NCBI GenBank assembly: GCA_002684935.1
Contig: NYWC01000023.1
Span: 23,171-30,728, forward strand
Source of the DNA: Gammaproteobacteria bacterium
GTDB lineage: Bacteria; Pseudomonadota; Gammaproteobacteria; Pseudomonadales; Pseudohongiellaceae
Direction: 5' to 3'
Length of the DNA: 7,558 nucleotides
Shown: one piece after another, positions 1 through 4,962 of the stretch
Layout of the letters: each line of letters begins with the position of its first letter
Position numbering within the stretch: position 1 is the first letter of the stretch
Position numbers and translations under genes: made by a program
The notes under the pieces: generated by a model
The model's database searches: none
What the model saw: the letters and a program-made list of their open reading frames with translations, nothing else
What the model was told of the DNA's origin: nothing

Positions 1-8
1 ATCTCCTT
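1..8 (-). promoter_or_regulatory. Shine-Dalgarno of a downstream gene outside the window
   Basis: On the minus strand the bfr stop reads TAAGGAGAT, so a full AAGGAG (plus-strand 3-8) overlaps the stop codon. Its start codon would lie a few bases past the window edge. This implies a tightly coupled next gene in the same operon. A second bacterioferritin subunit is the natural guess, but no coding sequence of it is visible. Confidence 0.6.
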
Positions 9-474
9 AACTTGTTTGCGACTGAATATAGTTTCGAATACCTACATGCTCGATCTGATATTCCTGTGCTTCCAACCAATCCACGTAGTCTTCTTCGTGG
101 CCAAGAATCTCCTGGAGTAATTCGCGGCTCAAATAGTCACGCTCAGATTCACATAGCGCGATAGCGTCCTTGAGCACAGGCAACTGCTCCAATTCAAAGT
201 GCATATCCATTTTGATCATCTCTTCGGTGTGCTCGCCAATATAGAGCTTTCCGAGATCCTGCAGGTTGGGCAAACCGCCGAGAAAAAGTATCCGATTGAT
301 CAATTCATCGGCTTGTTTCATATCCTTGATGGATTTCTTGTAACAAGCCTCGTTGAGGGCATCGACTCCCCAGTTTCGATACATTCGCGCATGCAAAAAA
401 TACTGATTGATGGAGGTCAACTCCGATTTCAATACTTTATTCAGCATGCTTACTACTTTACTGCTGCCTTGCAT
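7..474 (-). CDS. bfr: Bacterioferritin subunit, haem-binding type with degraded ferroxidase centre
   Basis: A 155-residue protein, close to the usual 155-160 for bacterioferritin, the cytoplasmic 24-subunit haem-containing iron-storage shell. It aligns without gaps to my recollection of E. coli Bfr through the NQYFLHAR, RILFLGGLPNLQDLGKL and DWLE segments. The haem ligand Met52 is present. Ferroxidase ligands Glu18, Glu94 and Glu127 are kept, but Glu51 is Asp, His54 is Gln and His130 is Tyr. The inner-surface iron residues His46 and Asp50 are both Lys. This fits the haem-binding, ferroxidase-poor subunit of a mixed-subunit bacterioferritin, as known for two-subunit Bfr systems such as those of Neisseria and Pseudomonas putida; the assignment is inference. 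The ATG is preceded by GGAGG (484-488) at 9 bases. A promoter lies at 522-549 and a Fur box at 575-593. The stop codon overlaps a Shine-Dalgarno sequence for a gene beyond the window. Confidence 0.95.
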   Translation of the reverse strand: MQGSSKVVSMLNKVLKSELTSINQYFLHARMYRNWGVDALNEACYKKSIKDMKQADELINRILFLGGLPNLQDLGKLYIGEHTEEMIKMDMHFELEQLPVLKDAIALCESERDYLSRELLQEILGHEEDYVDWLEAQEYQIEHVGIRNYIQSQTS

Positions 475-521
475 AATTCCATTCCTCCGGATTTGCGTCA
501 GGCTATTAAACGCTTAAAAAG

Positions 522-549
522 AGTATACAGATCTCAACAATATTTTCAA
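522..549 (-). promoter_or_regulatory. Sigma70-type promoter of bfr
   Basis: Read on the minus strand: TTGAAA (544-549), a 16-base spacer, then TATACT (522-527). The -10 matches consensus at five of six bases and the -35 at four of six. Transcription would begin near 515, giving a leader of about 40 bases that contains the GGAGG ribosome binding site. No experimental start site is known from this sequence. Confidence 0.6.
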
Positions 550-574
550 TTTTCTTATTTAATTCAATGACTTA

Positions 575-593
575 GATAATGAGAATCATTTCG
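575..593. promoter_or_regulatory. Fur box
   Basis: GATAATGAGAATCATTTCG matches the classical 19-base Fur consensus GATAATGATAATCATTATC at 15 positions. It is centred at 584, about 69 bases upstream of the predicted bfr start site and clear of its -35 element. That position suits an upstream activator better than a repressor that blocks RNA polymerase. It also lies about 115 bases upstream of the divergent transporter, so control of that gene by Fur is possible. Confidence 0.7.
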
Positions 594-672
594 ATTCGCG
601 ATCCGTAACTTTGCTGAAAGCACCGTGCCAGTAATTCCACATCGGAATGATTCGTAGATGCGCGACGCAAGC

Positions 673-701
673 TTGAACCTCCCTGGTTTTAACTGTTTAC
701 T
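673..701 (+). promoter_or_regulatory. Putative promoter of the NhaC-family gene, predicting a leaderless mRNA
   Basis: TTGAAC (673-678), a 17-base spacer and TTTACT (696-701) are followed by exactly six bases and then the ATG at 708. Transcription would start at or within a base of the start codon. This agrees with the lack of any Shine-Dalgarno sequence. The same arrangement occurs before the gene at 4963. Each hexamer matches consensus at four of six bases, so the call rests mainly on spacing and on the repeat of the pattern. Confidence 0.45.
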
Positions 702-707
702 TGCTGC

Positions 708-2213
708 ATGCCAGAGCCAAGCGCGACATCCCTCATTCCCATCGCTATTACCCTGAGCCTATCGCTCTATACGCAGAACGTTATCATCGGTTTATTCAGC
801 GGCGTCTTCGCTGGCGTGTTAATGCTGCATGGTTTTAACCCTTTTACCGGCCTTAGCACCATGGTGACTGATCATATCGTGCCGGAACTAACAGATTCCT
901 ATAACGCTGGCGTACTTGTGTTGCTCGCTTTCATTGGCGGATTTGTGGCACTGATGGAGAATAGTGGCGGCGGCGCAGCGTTTGCGCGATCAATCAATCT
1001 CTGGGTCAAGAACAAGAAGCAAGCTCAGATCGCTGCCTGGTTCGGCGGAATTGCAATCTTTTTTTCCGACCTGGGTACGCCACTCATCATTGGCCCAGTG
1101 TTTCGTCCATTTACGGACCGGCTGAAAATATCAAGACAGAAGCTCGCTTATATCATCGACTCAACCTCCTCACCGGTTGCCATCCTCGTGCCCTTTATTG
1201 GTTGGGGTGTCTATATCATGAGCCTTATGAACCAAGAATTTACGGCGCTAGATCTGGATGAAAACGAGTTTACGGCCTTTATCCGAACTGTTCCGTTTCA
1301 ATTCTATGCCTGGCTTGCTGTTGCTATGGTACCGTTGCTGGCTTACTTGAAGCTTGACCTTGGCCCAATGCGAGACGCGGAAATTGCAGCCCAGAATCAA
1401 CTGGCGCGATACCCTGATGACAAAGCTGCACAAGCTGATGTAAACGAGGCTTTCACACATCCAAACGCGAAACCAGTCCTGGTCTGGGCACCGCTCTGTG
1501 TGCTAGCGATCGTGCTCTGCCTGCTATTGGTGCCTTTAGGTTTTCCAACCCAACAAGTTTCAGGCTCTGCGTTCCGCGCGGGTTTGTCTACTGCTTACTT
1601 CAGCGCAGCTGCGCTGCTGATCGTTCTCATGGCAAGCCTCAAAGTTAGATCGGTATTACAGAGCATTGATGTCTACCTAAAAGGTATGGCGGGGATGACA
1701 CTTGTTGCAGTGACGCTCTTGTTGGCATGGGCGCTTTCGGACCTTGGCAGAGATCTGGGAGCCGCGGCCTATATTTCCAGCGTTGCACAAGCTGCACTAC
1801 CAGCTTGGCTCCTGCCCACAATAGTCTTCCTGCTATCGGCAACAATTAGTTTCGCCACGGGTTCCTCCTGGGGGACCTTCGCAATCATGTTTCCGCTGGT
1901 AATTCCCACCGCGGTTACCATCGGTGCACCACTTTACGTCTGTATGGGCGCGGTACTATCCGGCGGCCTATTCGGCGATCATAGCTCACCCATTTCAGAA
2001 ACCACGATCCTGTCCTCCACCGGAGCCGGCTGTCCCCAGATAGAGCATTTCCGCACTCAGCTCCCCTATGCCCTAATTAACGGAACAATCAGTTTAATTG
2101 CGTTTACTCTAGCTGGCCTGATCGAGCTAAATCTGGTGGTGTTTGCTGCGTTGGCCTTACAAATTGCCCTGCTATTTGCGCTGTCTAAAAATCAAGGCAG
2201 CGACTCTTGGTAA
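708..2213 (+). CDS. NhaC-family Na+/H+ antiporter-like transporter (COG1757)
   Basis: A 501-residue polytopic inner-membrane protein with about ten or more hydrophobic segments. Family hallmarks in the C-terminal half are FATGSSWGT (residues 382-390) and GGLFGDHSSPISETTILSS (419-437), the conserved membrane motifs of the NhaC/ion-transporter superfamily group. An SDLGTP motif at 120-125 and the DSTSSPVAILVPFIGWG region (151-167) are also typical. Residues 217-256 form a hydrophilic cytoplasmic-type loop rich in Ala, Asp and Gln. Members exchange Na+ for H+ or couple cation flux to small organic acids; the substrate cannot be told here. ATG 708 is the only sensible start, because an in-frame stop lies at 690-692. 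There is no ribosome binding site, and a promoter ends six bases before the ATG. It is divergent from bfr and monocistronic, since the next gene faces it. Confidence 0.9.
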   Translation: MPEPSATSLIPIAITLSLSLYTQNVIIGLFSGVFAGVLMLHGFNPFTGLSTMVTDHIVPELTDSYNAGVLVLLAFIGGFVALMENSGGGAAFARSINLWVKNKKQAQIAAWFGGIAIFFSDLGTPLIIGPVFRPFTDRLKISRQKLAYIIDSTSSPVAILVPFIGWGVYIMSLMNQEFTALDLDENEFTAFIRTVPFQFYAWLAVAMVPLLAYLKLDLGPMRDAEIAAQNQLARYPDDKAAQADVNEAFTHPNAKPVLVWAPLCVLAIVLCLLLVPLGFPTQQVSGSAFRAGLSTAYFSAAALLIVLMASLKVRSVLQSIDVYLKGMAGMTLVAVTLLLAWALSDLGRDLGAAAYISSVAQAALPAWLLPTIVFLLSATISFATGSSWGTFAIMFPLVIPTAVTIGAPLYVCMGAVLSGGLFGDHSSPISETTILSSTGAGCPQIEHFRTQLPYALINGTISLIAFTLAGLIELNLVVFAALALQIALLFALSKNQGSDSW

Positions 2214-2249
2214 TACGGGCCGATAGCACGTACAGCTGTTACCGAACTG

Positions 2250-2270
2250 ACCACACTACGTTATAGTGGT
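2250..2270. repeat. Short inverted repeat between convergent genes
   Basis: ACCACACTACGTTATAGTGGT can fold as CACTA/TAGTG around a five-base loop, or as ACCAC/GTGGT with a small bulge. It sits 37 bases after the transporter stop. There is no T tract on either strand, so it is not a standard intrinsic terminator. It may be a weak terminator or processing hairpin. The rest of the 2214-2382 gap shows no other structure I can support. Confidence 0.25.
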
Positions 2271-2382
2271 ATCAAGACTCAAATGAAGAAGTCATCGCAA
2301 TGCGCATAATCAGCCAAATACTTGCCGACAAGCTCCACATTCCCTGTTTCGTGGAAATACCGATGCGCTCTATTTATTCGGC

Positions 2383-2682
2383 TCAGGATTTCTGTTTTGC
2401 GACCCACTCAAAGTGACGCTGCAGGGCCGTATCAGCCAAGAGTCGCTCTGAAGTGTTGAAGTGCTTAGCCAATGCCATCTCATCAAAGCGCTTGTGGATT
2501 CCCCTGTGGCAAAGCCGACAAACCCAGATACCCCGATTCAGCTGCTCACGCTCCACATGCTTTCTAAAGTAGGTGCGTCGATGGACTTTTCTTGGAATCA
2601 GGTGATGGAAGGTCAGTTCCACGCCGCGATGACAAAATGCACAGAGCGCCGGTTTATCAGCTTTTTTACGCATATTTTGCAA
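2383..2682 (-). CDS. Small stand-alone HNH nuclease-family protein
   Basis: A 99-residue protein made almost wholly of one HNH fold. Residues in order: Cys14-x2-Cys17, the His26-His27 pair in FHHLIPRKVH, Asn49, then Cys55-x2-Cys58-His59 and His63 in the segment VCRLCHRGIHK. The four cysteines form a plausible structural zinc site, and the His-His/Asn/His set is the beta-beta-alpha metal nuclease centre. Small proteins of this kind are widespread in proteobacteria and have no fixed role that I know. The full ORF starts at TTG 2682, ten bases after a GAGG (2693-2696). ATG 2673 gives 96 residues but lies 19 bases from that site, so TTG is slightly favoured. It converges on the transporter gene. 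No methylase, integrase or other restriction partner lies beside it. Confidence 0.85.
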   Translation of the reverse strand: MQNMRKKADKPALCAFCHRGVELTFHHLIPRKVHRRTYFRKHVEREQLNRGIWVCRLCHRGIHKRFDEMALAKHFNTSERLLADTALQRHFEWVAKQKS

Positions 2683-2975
2683 TACGCTGAATCCTCAGAG
2701 CTGGCTCATAGGTCGGGTAAGATTGGTAACTAGCGCAATGCGTTTCGCAATATTTTCGATGTGAATCTTGTGTGGCCGAATTCTTTTTCATCACACTCGC
2801 GACTTAGATCGCCGCCGGAGGTCATAGCTGAACATTATGTGTTTTAATTGGCGCTTCCGCTCGGGGGAAGGCAGTGTTGCTGATAAAGGAGCAGGCGTTC
2901 GCACACAAATAGCATTAGCTTATGGCTCAACAGTAGAACGAAGAATAGCTCTGGGACAGAGGAAATGAAAGAAGC
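2683..2975. other. Stretch with no supported gene
   Basis: Roughly 290 bases upstream of the HNH gene in which I find no convincing coding sequence, RNA gene or terminator. A 43-codon plus-strand frame (2837-2968) has its nearest GGAGG 15 bases away, which is too far, and resembles no family I know. The HNH promoter is presumably here but no clear hexamer pair stands out. Confidence 0.5.
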
Positions 2976-3062
2976 CTAGCGCACGGTATCGTGGAAGTTT
3001 ACGCAGTTGCTGAATACACCGTGAGCAAGGTAGCAGCGAGGAGGTTTTGACTCCGCATTCAT
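2976..3062 (-). CDS. Possible 28-residue small protein, unrecognised
   Basis: A minus-strand frame beginning with ATG at 3062 is preceded by GGAGAGG with six bases between, one of the better ribosome binding sites in this window. The product is short, with two cysteines and residues such as CYLAHGVFSNCVNFHDTV, and no known family. An upstream in-frame ATG at 3098 would give 40 residues but has no ribosome binding site. It lies 51 bases downstream of the lipoprotein gene on the same strand, so co-transcription is possible. It could equally be a chance frame. Confidence 0.25.
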   Translation of the reverse strand: MNAESKPPRCYLAHGVFSNCVNFHDTVR

Positions 3063-3113
3063 ACGAGCCCTCTCCACATTGTTGAGGAAATCAGCCATAC
3101 CACGAAGTAGAAA

Positions 3114-3425
3114 CTAGTGTCTTGAAGCCATATCGCCTTGTCGCAAATCAGCCCCAATTCCTTTGATGTTATCAAGGTGATTGACGATCTGTTGTTGGAG
3201 CATGGTATCCCGGCAGTCTCCACCTATCATTGCCAGGTCCAGCTGCGGCTCAAATGCCCGACGATGCTTAGTTGAACGCAACTCGTCACCATCCGCATAG
3301 CCAAAAGCTGGCGGATTACCAATTGGTGGAAATCCAGCGTCGCTGGTGCCACAAGACGCCAGTCCAAACACCATAGTCCCTGCAAAGGCGATCCCGGCCA
3401 TAATCCTGATTTTAGAGCCTTTCAC
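3114..3425 (-). CDS. Small putative lipoprotein, unknown function
   Basis: A 103-residue protein with a lipoprotein signal peptide: basic MKGSKIR, a hydrophobic core to about residue 22, then the lipobox LASC with the lipidated cysteine at position 25. Residues 26-27 are Gly-Thr, so there is no Asp at +2 and outer-membrane sorting is the default expectation. The mature part of about 79 residues is Gly/Pro-rich at first (FPPIGNPPAFG) and then charged. It holds one further cysteine and matches no family I can name. The start is GTG 3425, supported by AGGA seven bases upstream (3433-3436). The next in-frame ATG, residue 9, would cut off the basic part of the signal. It lies downstream of the small zinc-ribbon gene on the same strand, about 80 bases away, with an inverted repeat between. 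Confidence 0.65.
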   Translation of the reverse strand: MKGSKIRIMAGIAFAGTMVFGLASCGTSDAGFPPIGNPPAFGYADGDELRSTKHRRAFEPQLDLAMIGGDCRDTMLQQQIVNHLDNIKGIGADLRQGDMASRH

Positions 3426-3471
3426 GGCTTCTTCCTGATAATTGCAAAAGCACTATACTCCCACCCTCTTC

Positions 3472-3491
3472 ATCTGCTCTCCACAGCAGAT
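3472..3491. repeat. Perfect 7-bp inverted repeat upstream of the lipoprotein gene
   Basis: ATCTGCT (3472-3478) and AGCAGAT (3485-3491) are exact inverted repeats with a six-base loop. They lie between the stop of the zinc-ribbon gene and the lipoprotein start. No T run follows on the minus strand, so a terminator is doubtful. An operator for the lipoprotein promoter is possible: a TATAGT -10-like hexamer lies just downstream (3452-3457), without a matching -35. Confidence 0.35.
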
Positions 3492-3506
3492 TTCAGAATT
3501 GGGCTG

Positions 3507-3593
3507 TCATTCATCGCAGGGGCATGGCTTTTCATAGACTAACTCAGTACCGCACCGTCCACATCTATAGCGGTCTCCGACGTCTCTAGACAT
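3507..3593 (-). CDS. 28-residue zinc-ribbon / desulforedoxin-like small protein
   Basis: A tiny protein beginning MSRDVGDRYRCGRCGTELVY and ending CPCDE. The GDxYxCxxCG opening resembles the N-terminus of desulforedoxin-like zinc or iron ribbons. Cys9-x2-Cys12 and Cys22-x-Cys24 could bind one metal. Longer relatives, as I recall them, continue with a second cysteine pair that is absent here, so this may be a short natural form or a truncated one. ATG 3593 is chosen because AAGAGG lies eight bases upstream. The open frame extends to 3887, but the extra N-terminal part has low-complexity character, lacks a ribosome binding site and runs under the divergent gene at 3811. An in-frame ATG at 3647 would give 46 residues without a good site. 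An FNR-like box lies about 100 bases upstream. Confidence 0.55.
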   Translation of the reverse strand: MSRDVGDRYRCGRCGTELVYEKPCPCDE

Positions 3594-3690
3594 TGCTATC
3601 GCCTCTTTTTGAAATTGCGCATCGCCACTAGCACCGATATCAGACATTGATATCTCAGTGAATAACTTAGCAGTGGCGCGCACCCGTGAC

Positions 3691-3704
3691 TTGACACACA
3701 TCAA
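3691..3704. promoter_or_regulatory. FNR/ANR-like binding site
   Basis: TTGACACACATCAA matches the FNR consensus TTGAT-N4-ATCAA at nine of ten defined bases. It is centred about 104 bases upstream of the zinc-ribbon start and 113 bases upstream of the ADP-ribosylglycohydrolase homologue, so either or both divergent genes could respond to oxygen. No good -10 lies at the usual class II distance on either strand, and TTGACA alone could be a -35, so this is a candidate only. Confidence 0.4.
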
Positions 3705-3741
3705 GCAGGCAACAATTCTCAACTGGCCTGTGCAGAAATTG

Positions 3742-3775
3742 CCCGGTTGATCCGGGTTACTGCAATGAACGTTCA
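3742..3775. repeat. Two adjacent palindromic elements in the divergent intergenic region
   Basis: CCCGG-TTGAT-CCGGG (3742-3756) is a GC-rich five-pair inverted repeat. Nine bases on, TGAACGTTCA (3766-3775) is a perfect ten-base palindrome. They lie between the FNR-like box and the start at 3811. They may be operator sites or a hairpin in the leader. Neither matches a regulator site I can name with confidence. Confidence 0.25.
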
Positions 3776-3810
3776 CTGTTAGCAATATATCACAAACAGC
3801 CACTCTAATT

Positions 3811-4911
3811 ATGTCACTGACTATCACCCCACAGAAGCGCGCAATCTCTGCACTTAAATCGTTGTTTGTCGCCGACGCGCTCGCCATGCCTGTCCATTGG
3901 TACTACAACCCAATGGATATCTTTCGCCAGTTTCCAGGAGGTGTGACAGGATTCGAAGCGGCACCTGCATTTCATCCTTCCTCCATTATGTCTCTGCATT
4001 CCACTCAAAAAGGAGGCCGCAGGCCTCAAGCTGCCAATGACGAACGACGCGAGGTGGTTGGAGACGTGATTCTCAAGGGGCGACGCCAATACTGGGACCA
4101 ACCCAACCAGCATTATCATCAAGGTATGCCCGCGGGCGAAAACACCCTGAACGCCTATTGCGCCAGAGCAGTGCTAAAGGTGCTGCACGACAATCAGGGC
4201 CACTATGACCGCGACGCGTTTCTGGCTGCCTATATCGAGCTCATGACTGCTGATCCGGCCCGCCACCCCGACACTTATGCCGAGTCTTACCATCGCGGTT
4301 TCTTTGCCAATCTCGAGCTTGGCAAACCGGCCGAGGAATGCGGTGCAGTGACCCACGACACGGCTTCGATCGGCGGCCTCGTCACTATTGCGCCAATCGT
4401 ATTCGCAGAGCGGTTGTCGGGCACGTCATTGGAAAGGGTGAGAGACATCTGCGTGGAGCACCTGTTGCTAACACATCCAGATCAGTATCTAACCAAGGTC
4501 TGCAAGGATTACGTTGGCCTGCTGGACGAACTGCTATTTCTGAGAGAAGACAAAGATGCAGCCACGGTGATCAGCGCATGGAGTAAGCGCAGCATTAGCC
4601 TGCAGCTGTCCAAGATCGCTCCAAAAATTCACAGTGACAACGATGTGGTTGGGCGCACGTTTTCCTCAGCTTGCTACATTACCGACTCCTGGCCTAGCGT
4701 ACTCTACCTGGCCTACAAATATTGCGAATCGCAGCAAGCCGGATTACTGTCGAATACCAATCTTGGCGGCGACAATGTGCACCGCGGCGCGGTGCTGGGC
4801 TGCCTGCTGGGCCTCGCCAGTGGCACCACGGTTGAAGCGTTGTTCGTGCAGCTGCGGCACAGAGATGAGATCGAAGCCGAGATTACGGCACTAACAGAAG
4901 CAATCGCCTGA
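3811..4911 (+). CDS. ADP-ribosylglycohydrolase-superfamily protein, J1-crystallin-like
   Basis: A 366-residue all-alpha protein of the ARH/DraG superfamily, whose members remove ADP-ribose from proteins or hydrolyse related compounds using two divalent metals. The N-terminal segment SLFVADALAMPVHWYY (17-32) matches the family's first helix. The usual metal motif GDDT appears as GENT (109-112). HDTASIGGL lies at 182-190. The C-terminal GGDTDT motif appears as GGDNVH (319-324), followed by RGAVLGCLLGLASG. This pattern is closer to the J1-crystallin-like branch than to DraG or ARH1/ARH3. With several canonical metal ligands changed, hydrolase activity is uncertain and the substrate is unknown. 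There is no signal peptide. ATG 3811 has no ribosome binding site, but an in-frame stop at 3766 excludes earlier ATG, GTG or TTG starts. It heads four plus-strand genes; the next starts 51 bases after its stop. Confidence 0.85.
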   Translation: MSLTITPQKRAISALKSLFVADALAMPVHWYYNPMDIFRQFPGGVTGFEAAPAFHPSSIMSLHSTQKGGRRPQAANDERREVVGDVILKGRRQYWDQPNQHYHQGMPAGENTLNAYCARAVLKVLHDNQGHYDRDAFLAAYIELMTADPARHPDTYAESYHRGFFANLELGKPAEECGAVTHDTASIGGLVTIAPIVFAERLSGTSLERVRDICVEHLLLTHPDQYLTKVCKDYVGLLDELLFLREDKDAATVISAWSKRSISLQLSKIAPKIHSDNDVVGRTFSSACYITDSWPSVLYLAYKYCESQQAGLLSNTNLGGDNVHRGAVLGCLLGLASGTTVEALFVQLRHRDEIEAEITALTEAIA

Positions 4912-4926
4912 GACATAATAGACCTG

Positions 4927-4956
4927 TTCCCATCTGTGAATTTTTTGCGCTAAACT
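4927..4956 (+). promoter_or_regulatory. Putative promoter of the META-domain gene, predicting a leaderless mRNA
   Basis: TTCCCA (4927-4932), an 18-base spacer and TAAACT (4951-4956) are followed by exactly six bases and the ATG at 4963. There is no Shine-Dalgarno sequence. The last 12 bases to the ATG differ at a single base from those before the NhaC-family gene. A start site at the A of the ATG is therefore predicted. Confidence 0.45.
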
Positions 4957-4962
4957 TGCGGC

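Noticed and set aside
199..570. 123-codon plus-strand frame
   Set aside because: It is antisense to the well-supported bfr gene, has no family resemblance and runs through the bfr promoter.
2300..2416. 38-codon plus-strand frame after a TATAGT hexamer
   Set aside because: It runs into the end of the HNH gene, has only a weak ribosome binding site and a poor -35, and resembles nothing known.
2461..2733. 90-codon plus-strand frame
   Set aside because: It lies opposite the HNH coding region, whose cysteine and histidine pattern is intact; shadow frame.
2837..2968. 43-codon plus-strand frame with a GGAGG upstream
   Set aside because: The GGAGG is 15 bases from the ATG, too far for normal initiation, and the product is rich in Arg, Ala and Gly without a recognisable fold.
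2683..3113. Integron attC site, insertion-sequence ends or target-site repeats in the gene-poor stretch
   Set aside because: I found no paired terminal inverted repeats, flanking direct repeats or attC core sites; only short chance-level palindromes are present.
3472..3491. Inverted repeat considered as an intrinsic terminator for the zinc-ribbon gene
   Set aside because: No T tract follows on the minus strand; kept only as a repeat of unknown role.
3594..3887. N-terminal extension of the zinc-ribbon frame to 126 residues
   Set aside because: It has no ribosome binding site, overlaps the start of the divergent gene, and reads through the FNR-like box and palindromes; the internal ATG at 3593 has a good site.
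3814..4122. 102-codon minus-strand frame
   Set aside because: It is antisense to the ADP-ribosylglycohydrolase homologue, which shows clear family motifs along this part.
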